Shown piece by piece: positions 22,262-32,899 of a stretch of DNA of 64,000 nucleotides. A model generated the notes under the pieces. That model made no database searches. It was given only the letters and a program-made list of their open reading frames with translations, and was not told the origin of the DNA. Within the stretch, counting starts at the first letter, position 1, and each line of letters starts with the position of its first letter. Origin of the DNA: Gaertneriomyces semiglobifer (lineage: Eukaryota; Chytridiomycota; Chytridiomycetes; Spizellomycetales; Spizellomycetaceae); the NCBI GenBank assembly GCA_025558075.1, contig JAHLKF010000003.1, positions 620,001 through 684,000 of the forward strand, written 5' to 3'. The position numbers and the translations under genes were made by a program.

Positions 22262-23776
22262 ATGCCGTCCCCAGCTCTAGACCTAGAGCTTCCCTTCGTC
22301 TACGCGGAGTCTACCCGCTTCCGTACGTCCCTGCATCCTCTCTCACCTGCGCCATCACAAGATCCGCTCTTCTTCGTGGTCGGTTTCAATTACTGGCATG
22401 CACCATTCCTAGCTCTACCCGAGGGCTGTCCTTCATCAGATCCTAGATGGGCTCCCAACCTCGTGCGACTTCAATCAGAGTTAGATGCAATGAGGTCTAT
22501 CGGGATAAATGTCATCCGGGTCATGGCTGCTTTTGAAGGACCGGAGACAGAACCGTATCGATCATGGCCGTGCACACAACCAAAGCCTGGGGAGTACAAC
22601 GAGGACATGCTAAAGGCACTGGATGTGGTGTTGCATGAATGTAAACTCAGGCACATTCGTGTTATTCTTTGTCTAAACAACTATTGGCACTGGTCTGGAG
22701 GCATGGCGCAGTATGTTGCGTGGACGAATGAAAACGTGAACAACAACAGCATACCGTACCCGCCGTCACATCCCGAGTATTCCGGATCCCCTCTTGCATA
22801 CTTCCGTTATGTCAATCAGTTCTATTCCAATGAGAAGGCCGTGGATCTATGGTTGTCTTATGTAGAACACCTCCTGGGCCGCGTCACTAGTGCTTCTCAC
22901 TGTCCCTATGTTGACGACGCTACGATCTTTGCTTGGGAGCTCGTGAATGAGCCCAGATACTACTCCTCCCTGGCTTGGCTCAAGCGAGCCGCCACGCTGA
23001 TCAAACAACGTGCCCCAAAACAGATGCTCACCATTGGCATCGAAGGCTTCGACGGTGTACTATTCACGGATCCCATTTACAAGAAAAGCCTGGAACTTCC
23101 TCAAGTCGATTTTGCTACCTGCCATCTGTGGGTGCAAAATTGGGGTTTCTATGAGCCAGCAGATGAAGCCGAGAGGAGGCAACAAGACGCTTTAGACGGG
23201 CGAGGTCGGGCAAGCACAATGACTTTGACAAGGTGGCGCCACCACTACCTGCAAACTCTACGAGTTTACTTGGCTTTCGCCTTCTCCTACATCGCATCAT
23301 ACGTACCAACGTTTCTGACCAACATTCTTGCCAAAGTGACCCCGACATCTATCACCAACGCCATACACAAGCGCAAGGATTTGCAGCATGCGCTCCATTT
23401 CGCAACTTCATTTTTGGCATCACAGGCTGCTCTTTCCTTGAAAATCGACAAACCCATGCTCCTGGAAGAATACGGGCTTGCGCGTGACCACCCGCTACCT
23501 GGAAAAGACAATTGGAAGGACGTATATGATCGCGCCGCACCTACTTTGGCACGAGATGCGTACTTTTCGAATATCATAAGCATTGTTGAATCCCACATCA
23601 AAACCGGCGGATTTGCGGGCCAGATGATGTGGAGCTGGGGGGGAACAGCAGTGGGCGGTGGTGATCCTGCCCATGAGCGTCCTGGATGGTATTCACTCTA
23701 CAGCACAGATGAATCAACGCTTGGGATCATCAAAGCACACGCACAAAGGCTTAAGCAGAGTTACGGCAATCAGTAA
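22262..23776 (+). CDS. GH5 family glycosidase (mannanase-like) with hydrophobic insert
   Basis: Single exon, 504 aa. The GH5 catalytic acid is in WELVNEPRY and the nucleophile in MLLEEYG. GINVIRVMAAFEG, ILCLNNYWHWSGGMAQYV and DFATCHLW are characteristic of the endo-beta-1,4-mannanase group (GH5_7). Two features are unusual. There is no signal peptide, so the enzyme may be cytosolic. Between the DFATCHLWVQNWGFYEP strand and the nucleophile strand lies an insert of about 85 residues that includes a hydrophobic or amphipathic stretch (about residues 330-360, VYLAFAFSYIASYVPTFLTNIL). Substrate could be mannan or another beta-linked glycan; the precise subfamily is not established. Confidence 0.85.
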   Translation: MPSPALDLELPFVYAESTRFRTSLHPLSPAPSQDPLFFVVGFNYWHAPFLALPEGCPSSDPRWAPNLVRLQSELDAMRSIGINVIRVMAAFEGPETEPYRSWPCTQPKPGEYNEDMLKALDVVLHECKLRHIRVILCLNNYWHWSGGMAQYVAWTNENVNNNSIPYPPSHPEYSGSPLAYFRYVNQFYSNEKAVDLWLSYVEHLLGRVTSASHCPYVDDATIFAWELVNEPRYYSSLAWLKRAATLIKQRAPKQMLTIGIEGFDGVLFTDPIYKKSLELPQVDFATCHLWVQNWGFYEPADEAERRQQDALDGRGRASTMTLTRWRHHYLQTLRVYLAFAFSYIASYVPTFLTNILAKVTPTSITNAIHKRKDLQHALHFATSFLASQAALSLKIDKPMLLEEYGLARDHPLPGKDNWKDVYDRAAPTLARDAYFSNIISIVESHIKTGGFAGQMMWSWGGTAVGGGDPAHERPGWYSLYSTDESTLGIIKAHAQRLKQSYGNQ

Positions 23777-24126
23777 CCCGCGACGTAGCGAGATTAACCA
23801 TTGCATTTCTCATGTCCTTCGCAAACGTTGCTTCCCTGCAGTTGCTCATATGGAACGGCGATCGCCGTTTTCACTACATAGCTCTGAATTCCTGGTGAAA
23901 ATCCTGATGCCTTTGACCGTCTCCGTTTAAAAGCATCTTAAAGTTGAACTGCTACGCAATCAACCTCCCTACCAGAGTACACGGTTCAATCACACCCCGT
24001 CTATCCACTTTTCTCAGTAACTGTTGCTGTATACCCCCTTCGTTTAGTTCCAGTACACGCCATTAATGGACGTGTAAACGTTACGCGTAGATGTTGCTCC
24101 TGGATCGTTAGTTGCTTCCATTTGAC
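23777..24126. other. Intergenic, GH5 to TPGS2-like
   Basis: 350 bases with no gene recognised; the promoter of the TPGS2-like gene should lie here. Confidence 0.4.
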
Positions 24127-25014
24127 ATGCCCTCTCAGCACCCGTCGCTAGGTCCACTGCTTTCTCATCTTCCCAAACTGGACCATTTCCATGCTTTAAC
24201 CACTACGCCGTCGTCCCCGTGCGCTGGCATACGCACGTTTGAATTATCTAATAATGTAACATTACCAGACGATCTCAAACTATGGCTGCAAGGAGGTGAC
24301 GGCTGCGGGCTTACTTGGAAGGTCAGGATGCTGTCAAGGAAAGCAAAGTGGAATATCGCGCGCGGAAGGAGTCCGGAAGACCACGTTATAATAGAAATCG
24401 GACGCATACAGATCAACGGTCTGCGAACTATTGAAGATTCATGCGTAGAAGAACCAGATGGTTGCGGGAAGTGGGGGAAAGTGAGCGTGAGGTTTTCAAT
24501 AGAGCAAACGGTTTTTGGGACGGTGTGGCTGGTGTATCCCCCATTCCCCTCTGACGCACCGGGATGGTCTGCCGAGAGACTGGGTACCGACAGCGACTCG
24601 GATTGCTTGTGCTCATGCTCATCCACTCCGAAGAACCGCCCACATGGAAATGATAGAACTGGCCCTAGAATCTACTTTGCTCCGAGGAATGCAGACAAAC
24701 TCTACCCCTTGATTCCCACGTTTACGGCATACTTTCAGCTTGCCCTTCTTCACCTGGGCGTCCACGGATGGCAACTCCTCTATATGCCCTCGGAGGATCT
24801 GCATGCGTTGGGAATCAACATTCAACCAACGCTAGATTGGCTAGCATTGTATGCACCGGAGCGTGTGAAGATCTTCCGCAGTATGCGTGTTAGAGAACTC
24901 TATAAGGGGAATATGTCCACTGAGACGGCGTCAGCGGAAGCATTTGATAGAGACAAGTTGACGGAACTCTTGAAATCGAAGAAGATTGGGGCAATGAAAA
25001 GAGGGAAACCGTAA
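24127..25014 (+). CDS. Tubulin polyglutamylase complex subunit 2-like (TPGS2)
   Basis: Single exon, 295 aa from ATG 24127. Blocks line up in order with TPGS2: LPDDLKLWL..GDGCGLTWKVR, IIEIGRIQING, GTVWLVYPP, RIYFAPRNADKLYPLIPTFTAYFQLALLHLGVHGWQ, and LGINIQPTLDWLALYAP. TPGS2 is a non-catalytic subunit of the complex that adds glutamate chains to tubulin, chiefly in cilia and centrioles. The first half has the Smi1/Knr4-like fold seen in the family. In a fungus this implies axonemal microtubules. A variable acidic and Cys-rich loop (SDSDCLCSCSS) separates the two halves. The 3' end is convergent with the ANKRD40-like gene. Confidence 0.8.
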   Translation: MPSQHPSLGPLLSHLPKLDHFHALTTTPSSPCAGIRTFELSNNVTLPDDLKLWLQGGDGCGLTWKVRMLSRKAKWNIARGRSPEDHVIIEIGRIQINGLRTIEDSCVEEPDGCGKWGKVSVRFSIEQTVFGTVWLVYPPFPSDAPGWSAERLGTDSDSDCLCSCSSTPKNRPHGNDRTGPRIYFAPRNADKLYPLIPTFTAYFQLALLHLGVHGWQLLYMPSEDLHALGINIQPTLDWLALYAPERVKIFRSMRVRELYKGNMSTETASAEAFDRDKLTELLKSKKIGAMKRGKP

Positions 25015-25118
25015 TACATGTTGTGCTGCGGCGTAATGATACAGTTCGTTCTCCCACTCTCCAGTTCCACCTGCCATTTCACCCACCAACGCATCAGTGC
25101 CCAACTTACATTATTCAC

Positions 25119-25923
25119 TCACAGAGTCTCACCAACTACAATCGCATCGCTTGGGGCCCAATGCGACAATGTCATCTGATCCCATTGCCGTCGTTTCACA
25201 GGAACATCATACTTCCCGTCATTCCTCCACACAGCAATTCGTTGAAGCGGGATATCCAGTTCGAGTTCGTAGTGTAATTGGGTGATTGTTTTTGAAATCG
25301 TATCAGTTGGTTGTACCAAGATGGCACCAAGGATAGCGTTCTGGCAGAAGACCCGAAGCTTTTGAGATGGCATGGTTGGTACCCTCACTGGAGCAGCAAC
25401 AGGAGGTTTGGTAGCAGGCGTAGCGACATCATGAACTTGGGATGTCTCCTGATCTAGCGCTTCTACCATCTCTGTCGGTTCAAGGTCAACGGGTGTGCAC
25501 CACATCGTTTGATCAGCCTGCCTTCGATATGCCGGCACAAACCCTCCATCCGCATTGACCTCCTGTTGTTCGCTCTCCTGTCCATCAGTCTCTGCTACTC
25601 CCAACACCCGTCTGGCACCACCTTTTGCCACATCCGTAGCCCGTTCACCTTTTGCCGTTGTGAGGTGCGCATCTGCACCATGTTTCAGCAGCAATCTGGC
25701 AACCTCCTCATGATCCCGATAGCATGCCCAGTGCAATGCCGTCCATCCGTTGACGTTGTTCTGGGAGTTGACATTTACACCTTGGGAGATGTAGTACTCT
25801 ACGGCGCGGAGGTTGCCGAGAGCAGCAGATTCTCGCAGAGCCTGGTTTGCCAGACGTCCGTAATTAGTCCTTTTGGCGGGGTGATAAATGAAACGATCTT
25901 TATAGTACCTCTTCAGTGGACAT
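25119..25923 (-). CDS. ANKRD40-like ankyrin-repeat protein
   Basis: Exon 1 (25923-25909) encodes MSTEE, and exon 2 (25841-25119) follows after a 67-base intron, giving 245 aa. Two ankyrin repeats: LRESAALGNLRAVEYYISQGVNVN, and NGWTALHWACYRDHEEVARLLLKHGADAH. A variable acidic linker leads to a C-terminal domain (LRVFCQNAILGAILVQPTDTISKTITQLHYELELD). Short N-terminal ankyrins plus this C-terminal domain is the layout of animal ANKRD40, of unknown molecular function. The alternative is an unrelated ankyrin protein. Confidence 0.75.
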
Positions 25924-26022
25924 ATCGCTGGTGACGGAAAACGAGAGGTGGAGATCTTGGAACTGTCATTCGAAGACTACGGTCGACCACATTCGATTTT
26001 CGCTCATATTAAGTCCCATCAC

Positions 26023-26036
26023 ACACACACACACAT
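26023..26036. repeat. (CA)n microsatellite
   Basis: A short run of CA dinucleotides lies in the upstream region of the ANKRD40-like gene. Confidence 0.7.
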
Positions 26037-26121
26037 TGTCTGCCCACATTAGCCCAACCAACAAGAAAGTCTACTTTATAAGTAATAATCTACTCTATCT
26101 GTTTCTTCATAGCATAGATTG

Positions 26122-27354
26122 TCATGGCTTCCGGATTCTGGTCCAGATACAAGTACCTTCGTGTTTGACATACCCGACTCGTTTCATCATTGCCATGCTC
26201 GCAACGTTGTTCACTTCAATGTTCGCATAACTGCATCGTTGCCTCGCCGCGGGTTTGCAGTACTTGTTATCGTTCCCGTCTGTGACATACCGCTTCTCAA
26301 GTTCTCGAAAATACACTTGTTGCGCCTTGGTGACTTCATTAACGCACTTTTGTGCGAGCCCTCGTCGTGTGTGCTCTGGGTGGGTGGAGACCAGTCCCAG
26401 CGAGAAGTCGCTGTGTGTCAGAGCCCACGATACCGCTGGGTACCGTGCGTACATACTTCCATTGTCGACGTTCACTGTACGATCCTTGACATCCATGCCG
26501 CTGTGAATACTGTCGTTGGGAATTAATCGCATACAGCGATGCAGGTTCCTATAGGTCTCATTGCTGATCAAGAATTCAATATACGATCGTGGGTAGTCAA
26601 CAGTTGCCCCGCTCATCACAGCATCAACGTCACTCTCCCGTAGGAAATCCAAAACGTAGCATCCATACGACCCATTCTTATCGCCTCCACAGCTCATACA
26701 ATGAGTACGGGATGGCATCAACTTAGGAGAGCGGCCGTCGTGGTGGACGCATGTCCACACACGATATTCGCTCGATACATACTCTTTCTTGTAGTAAGGC
26801 TGGAGAAGCTGGTAGAGTCGTGTATCGATACCCATTAAGAAGAGAGTGTTGTCGTTGACATCGTTGTGGTGTTCATCTCGGTTTAGGATCTTGGATGTAA
26901 CACGCGAGAACATGGCATCCAGCATGGGAATCAAGATGATTTTCGCAGCGTCGCTTGTTGAAGATAGTCCATTCATGTTATTGTCGGGAGAGTCATGTAC
27001 GGTAGCCGACGACGATGTCAACACGTCTTCGCAGCACCACCAGTTCACAGCGATGCCTTCTCCAGTGAAGTGTGTCATCAGAGCGACCGAAACTAGCTTG
27101 TCTAAACTCAAACCATCTACAATCGAACTCCCCTCGTTGGAGTTCCCCGATTGTTCACTTTCTCCCTCGTTGCATGAGGGCTTGACGTACAGAACGACGT
27201 ATCCGGTGGCAGATGGCACGGAGATCGACCAGTTCAAGATCCCGAAAAGACTATTGACGTGCGGGGTCGCCAACGTCGAAAGGAGTGAGATGAGAGCAAG
27301 GGACACTGATGGGGAGAGGGCGACAGTGTGAACCGGCATTGTGACCTGGACCAT
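26122..27354 (-). CDS. GNAT-family N-acyltransferase
   Basis: Single exon, 410 aa. The C-terminal GNAT fold is recognisable from VSWALTHSDFSLGLVSTHPEHTRRGLAQKCVNEV. The strand-4 to helix-3 motif (VSTHPEHTRRGLA) binds the CoA pyrophosphate. The later IEVNNVASMAMMKRVGYVKH is the usual motif B, with the Asn and Gly-Tyr. The spacing resembles the glycine N-acyltransferase/FR47 branch. The N-terminal 250 residues are less conserved and contain a Cys cluster (HCMSCGGDKNGSYGCYV). Substrate is unknown. No signal peptide is evident. Confidence 0.75.
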   Translation of the reverse strand: MVQVTMPVHTVALSPSVSLALISLLSTLATPHVNSLFGILNWSISVPSATGYVVLYVKPSCNEGESEQSGNSNEGSSIVDGLSLDKLVSVALMTHFTGEGIAVNWWCCEDVLTSSSATVHDSPDNNMNGLSSTSDAAKIILIPMLDAMFSRVTSKILNRDEHHNDVNDNTLFLMGIDTRLYQLLQPYYKKEYVSSEYRVWTCVHHDGRSPKLMPSRTHCMSCGGDKNGSYGCYVLDFLRESDVDAVMSGATVDYPRSYIEFLISNETYRNLHRCMRLIPNDSIHSGMDVKDRTVNVDNGSMYARYPAVSWALTHSDFSLGLVSTHPEHTRRGLAQKCVNEVTKAQQVYFRELEKRYVTDGNDNKYCKPAARQRCSYANIEVNNVASMAMMKRVGYVKHEGTCIWTRIRKP

Positions 27355-27682
27355 AGCGCCGAGATGGTTGAGCTCTATTGTTTAACGGTTCGAGTTGTCG
27401 CTGATACAGCTCGCGCGACCTCGCCTAGATGGGACTCTCTGCCTTCGTCCTTTCGTCAAGGCAATCCAGGCATCCTCAACGAGTGGCCGAGCCAGTCCCC
27501 TCTACCCACTTGTATGTCTCAAATCTTCCTGCTGCCTCGCCAATTATTGTAAAGATGAAACGGAACCAAAATAGAAATTAACCCAACAAACATCAAAAAA
27601 TCATATACACATAATATTTGGACCAGCCTATCATGTATCGGTTCAAGTTCTCGAGTAGTCAAGGAACTCGTATGCATAGCTT
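27355..27682. other. Intergenic, GNAT promoter side / GH13 3' flank
   Basis: 328 bases with no gene recognised. Confidence 0.4.
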
Positions 27683-29360
27683 CTAATATCGGAAGATTTG
27701 ATAACCCCACGGCTTCAGTGCTACATGTAGTCCTCTGCTTCGAATTTCTTTTGCATCTCTTTGATACTTCTCCCCGCTGAACACCTCTTCAACAGTCCAA
27801 CTTCCTGTTTGGTCTGGTACCTCGCTCAAAGTCACACGCCCATCAGCCCATTGCTCTGTGGGGTTAACAATGACTACTGCCCGTTCACCATTGAACACCC
27901 ACTTCCACGCCAGCATTCTCCATGCGGTATTGGACGATTCGGCGACAGGGAACAGTTGGGTCCAAGTACCCTCAGTGAAGAGCCGGGAAGCGATGAGTGG
28001 ACCAAGTTTATCGTAGATTTTCACGACATCCTCGGTTGGGTCAAAACGATAACGACGGAGCTGTACGACGAGTTTGGCTTTCTGCCCTTCGTACTGTCCC
28101 CACCACGTCAGTCTTGGTCCAGGTAGTGTCAGACTCGTTACCGCCGCAACATCGGCCAATTGTTGGGATTCAAAATGACGGAGTGCACGAGTCTCATCAT
28201 GGTTTTCGACAAAGTGAACTTGTTTGGGTAGTCGGCCCTCACGAGCTTCATTACCGATGTAACCTCGCAAATTATCCAAATGTGGCTTTTTCAGTGAATC
28301 GTAAAGCTTCTTGTCGTACGTAGCATCGAAACCCATTCGCTGGAGTCTGACATCAAGAAGTGGGTTGAAATCTGTCCAATCGTAAACTTCAGCAATGAGG
28401 TAGAAGGATGGGTTGACTTGCTCAAGAAGCGGAATCGTTTCTTCCCAGAATTCAGTTGAGGGACGTTGGAAGCCGTTGGCGCGCAGTACATCTCCCCATG
28501 CTTTCTCAACGACATCGTTGACCAATAACATGGCCATATCTACTCGGAGACCGTCAGCCATGGTGGCCAGCTTTTTGAGTTCATCTTGAAGGTGTTTGCG
28601 GGTCACCGGACTCCAATGGTTGAGTTGCAAGGTGTCGACCCAGTTGCCACTGTAGAGATCAGCGCCGTGAGCGCGGCCGGAGGCATCCCATTTGTCGCTG
28701 GGAGGTGCGTTGTTGGGACGGTGGATGAAGAGGTCCTGCTTGGATGGGTCAGAGGCAACGACTGCATCAACTGCAACATGCTGTGGAAACGTATCATAGG
28801 TGAGAATGATGCTCGCGATAAGGAGCGCTCGCTCATCCATCAAAGAGAAAACTTACGTTGGGAACAAAGTCAAGCATCAGCTTGATTCCCACACCAGCCA
28901 ATCTTTGTCGGAACCTTTGTAAGGCTTCGTTGCCGCCTAACTCTGGGTTGACATTGTACTCCTTGATGGCGTAGGGCGATCCAATAACATCATCTTGCGT
29001 CCACCCGGGCAGATGCTCGTTGTAGCTTTTGATTCTGTTAGGCTCTACTCGATCAACGTTGTCGAGGGCCCAGGTACCGAGAGACCAGACGCCTTGCAAC
29101 CACAGCATACCCACACCGTGCTTGACAAAGTAGTCCAGCTCGGATTGCGGGACATCATCAAGAGATTTGATGCTGCCGTGCTTTTGGTTGAGATCATAGA
29201 GCCAAGGGCGCGCAGGAACTTCATAGATGGTGATGCCACCTGCAGGGACAGGCTTAGTGCTTTGGCGAGGAGCATATCGTGGCATGGCGAGTGCAGTGGT
29301 GAATGAGAGGGATAGGTAGGCCAAGACAAGCAAATATATGGACTTGGATTTGGATATCAT
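27683..29360 (-). CDS. Secreted GH13 (alpha-amylase superfamily) enzyme
   Basis: Exons 29360-28857 and 28780-27683 give 533 aa. The N-terminus (SKSKSIYLLVLAYLSLSFTTALA) is a signal peptide. The frame is open for a further 70 codons upstream of ATG 29360, but only this start gives a signal peptide. GH13 regions are DFVPNH (split by the intron), GLRVDMAM with nucleophile Asp 249, LIAEVYD with acid/base Glu 299, and FVENHDE with Asp 363. All three catalytic residues are intact. ITIYEVPARPWLYDL, HGVGMLWLQGVWSLGTW and TQDDVIGSPYAI look like the bacterial-type GH13 branch rather than the usual fungal secreted amylases. Specificity cannot be read from the sequence. Confidence 0.88.
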
Positions 29361-30686
29361 TTTTATAGTGACGTGGTATATGATGATATTTATACAGTGC
29401 CCTTGAGTCTTGGAACGATGAGGTATGCTATATGACAGATGACGGACGGAAGACCAGTTCCGAAGCCAGACTGCTGCGTCTGAAGAAGCAACTAGCCAGG
29501 ATTCCAAGCAAAGATGGCATCCTCTTAAATACCCAACCGACCTTTTTGAGTTTTCCAATACATGTATCAAGTGACTAAAACCAAGATGATGAGGATAGCG
29601 TCAAATTTAAGGACCGGGAAGCACATCTACGACATGGCAATGGACGTCCACGAAACCAGCCTCGATCATCTTCGTCCAGATGTCCGATATGTTTAATATC
29701 CAAGTCTGCATCTTGGAAGTGTGAAAAAGGTCCCGCACGCGAGTTCACGTCCACGTCCGGCGTCGGTCGTGGAAACGGTCGGCGTTCGGGGAAGGCTATC
29801 GTCAAAGCGACGCATGTGTATCTTTGGAGTGGATCTGGCGACCTCACGAGGGCAGCAAAGTTTGCATGTAGCCGGTGACGTTTGGTTGTTATGCCTTGTG
29901 GGTGGGTTGGTGTTGTGTATATACCGTACTGTGGTATGCAACTGCTGCATGGCACATCTTGCGGAATGAAATGATGTGTATTTACTGCGCATGATGATGA
30001 AAATGATGGGGATGAGGATGATGTTCAGGGTGCAGATCCAGCGAGGTGCCGCATGCGAGCTATCCTTTGAGGTAGGGTACCCTGCATTGGCTGCCACGTT
30101 GGCACACACACACCTCCCCTCGTATACGTACGCTGGACCTGGACTCCATGAGCTGCTGAACAGGCATGAACAGCCAGGGTAGAGATACATGCATCGTATT
30201 AGGTCAAACATTTCACCATGCGGTAACTTTATTTCTCATGCGGGTGCCCTTGCTGCATCGGATCCAAGTCTTCACTTGGTGGCTACAAGTTCGCTGCTTG
30301 CTATACCCATCCGCAAACGATTGTTAATGACAGATGATTTACACCATCCTCTACAAAAACCTCACAACAATGAACAAACAGGGCATCAAAAGTTTGTAGA
30401 TGGTCCGCCGGCAGTCAGCGGGATGAGTGCCTTTTCTGCACCTGCCAGGCTTCAGTTACATCAGGCCATCCGCTGGCATGCCAAGCTTGCAGCTTCCAGA
30501 TCCAGATCCATACGTCCGTTCCGCACTGGTTGGTCTTTCATCCATCATTTCGTATTTGCAACGGCAGAAGCAGGCCGAGCGTATGATGTAAGCAGATGTC
30601 TCCGCGGAGTTCGGAGTTCACGCGTTCGCTTCTACGCGAAGGTGAGCAGACCAACGAAGGAATCGCTCCATGCACAGTCCCACATA
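29361..30686. other. Upstream region shared by GH13 and DRC5
   Basis: Divergent intergenic region. A plus-strand frame from ATG 30189 runs without stop into the DRC5 coding exon and could extend that protein by 166 residues. Nothing else is recognised. Confidence 0.4.
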
Positions 30687-32580
30687 ATGTCCGCCGATGC
30701 AGTCTCTGAAAGCACTCCGTCAACCGACGCCCAGTCCCAAGTGCCTCGGTCCAACTCGGTGACTACGAATGATCATCCACCTATAAGCGAGTTCGAGCAA
30801 GATGCCACCGCGACGGTACCAGAGCTTTTTGAGAAACAGCCAACCGGCACACAGCTGCCGCAGCAGCCACCCAGCATATCAGATGGTCTGACAAAAAAAG
30901 AGCGGATTGCAGCTAATAGACGGGTCATAGCGGAAGATCCAGAATGGAATCTTGCACCCGTGAAGAAGCTCGTGGAGATGTGTTTGGACATGGTGATCAA
31001 CCATTTTGAAAGTATGTCAAGAAGTAGAAACCGTGCAAGCAAACTTGCCTGGACCACTATGACTTATGTAATTTTACTCTCAACTTGCTACTTTAGAACG
31101 ACCCATCCGATTAGAGGCATTTCCAAAGCACCATCTGCCAACGGTCCTTGCCCGGCTTCCAACAACTCTTCCATTACCCCTGACCGCGCCGCTGATCTCT
31201 CGCCAAGAGTACTGGCATCGAAAGGCCCGCGACACCTTCGCAGTCTGCGATGTGACATCGCATGACCCAGAAGGCAAAGACTGGAAGCGCATGTTCTTCG
31301 AGCGTTGGGCGGAAGATCTCATCGAGAGTTACACCCCGCCTGCTGACCGACCACCAGAGACCAAGGAATCCGACGAGAAAACATCTGACCCAGAAACAGC
31401 ATTTGTCAAAGACTTGGCGCTGGCGTCGCCGTACATTCATCGTCTGCGTATTGGTCAATTGGTGCCTCAAGGCCTAACTCTTCCACCGCCACCAGCCCTT
31501 CCCGACCTGCTTAAACCAAAACCACCAGCAACGGCTGCACAAGCAACACCTCAACCGGCTCCCTTCGTTGCTCCTCCGCAACCAACCTTTAACATTTCGC
31601 CAAGGCCCATTCCCCGAGCTCCACATATTGATCCTGGCTTGCTCATCCCTGTACCATATCTTACCGACCTGACGTTAACATACAGTCTGCGCGCCATATC
31701 CACTCAGTATCGAAAAGAGTATTTTGGCATCACGCCATTGGACGCCACAAGATTGGCTGCAGCAGTACCACAGCTGGGCAGTGCGGCTGGTGGGTTGCGT
31801 CGACTTGCCATTCCTCGCAGCGGTTTGAATGACGAGATGGGAAGGGTGGTAATCAAAGCACTGCTAGGGTGCCCGAACCTCAAAATTCTAGGTACGCACA
31901 AAGTTCGATGTCAAGAATGAGTCGACGATAGGTACTGATACTCCTCTTCGTAGACTTGTCCCACAACCAGCTTTCAGCTCCTAGCGCTCGGGCGCTCGCA
32001 AAACTAATAACAAACGTTGCACAAGAGGCGAATCACCCAGCGGTGACGCATTTGAACCTCGCCAACAACCGGTTCACCACTGCGTGCGCCGATTCATTGG
32101 GTCACGCACTTGCACATCCCTCAAGCACCCTATCGCACCTTGATCTTACTCTCAATCACCTTTCCGACGAAGGGGGTTGTACCTTGCTGACGTTTTTGCA
32201 AAAGAACACCGCCTTAACGGACCTAAATCTTGCGGCCAACGACTTGCGAACAACGAGCCTGGAGGCGCTCGCGCAGTTACTTCGAACACATCCCAACATG
32301 CGCTCAATTGATGTGAGTGTCAATGGTTTCGTTGGTCAAGACGATGGAGGCAGGAAACTCTTTGAAGGATTGGAAGGCAATAAGGTACGTACCCATTACC
32401 GTTAGTCCAACTCGTCTGGTGTAGCGAGCATACTAGACACAACTATTCTTACTCCTTCTTCCCAAACAGACAATGATACGCTTAGAGCTGCGACAAAGTG
32501 GGCTCGACGATAAGTGGGCGGCCTCGATTGAGGCCATCTTGGATCGGAATCGCAACGGTTCACTTTCAGCATTGGGATAA
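30687..32580 (+). CDS. DRC5: DRC5/TCTE1-like subunit of the nexin-dynein regulatory complex
   Basis: Exons 30687-31011, 31097-31891, 31954-32384 and 32470-32580 give 553 aa. The family N-terminal block is clear: NRRVIAEDPEWNLAPVKKLVEMCLD, then HFEKRPIRLEAFPKHHLPTVLARLP across the first junction, then PLISRQEYWHRKA and GKDWKRMFFERWAE. Leucine-rich repeats follow (LDLSHNQLSAPSARALAK, LNLANNRFTTACADSLGHAL, LDLTLNHLSDEGGCTLL, LNLAANDLRTTSLEALAQLL), ending with NKTMIRLELRQSGLDD. DRC5 links outer-doublet microtubules and dynein arms in motile cilia. A Pro-rich insert (PPPPALPDLLKPKPPATAA) precedes the repeats. The start could instead be the in-frame ATG at 30189; 30687 fits the conserved region best. 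Confidence 0.9.
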
Positions 32581-32899
32581 TAACTATACAATACTATACA
32601 CTCCAGTACATCACTATACGATCTGCTCACTCATTTTACTATTCATATCTTGCCATCCTCGTCGTTTCGCTGCGCTTTGGTTTTTGAAAGTGCGATCCTC
32701 GATTGTTCCCATTGCGAGCCCGCGAGCATGACTGTGCCGCCAATACCATGGCTGTGCCACCATAGCGAAGGCTGTTGAGGCAGCTCTCGATGGCCGCGTC
32801 GAGGGCCGATTTCGCAGGTTCGACAACGCCAAACATCCCCGACTTGCGGATCCTGCGGAGCTACGTACTGCTGTTAAACCAGGATAAGACCGATTAGAA
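32581..32899. other. Intergenic, DRC5 to TPD3
   Basis: 319 bases with no gene recognised; should contain the TPD3 promoter. Confidence 0.4.
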
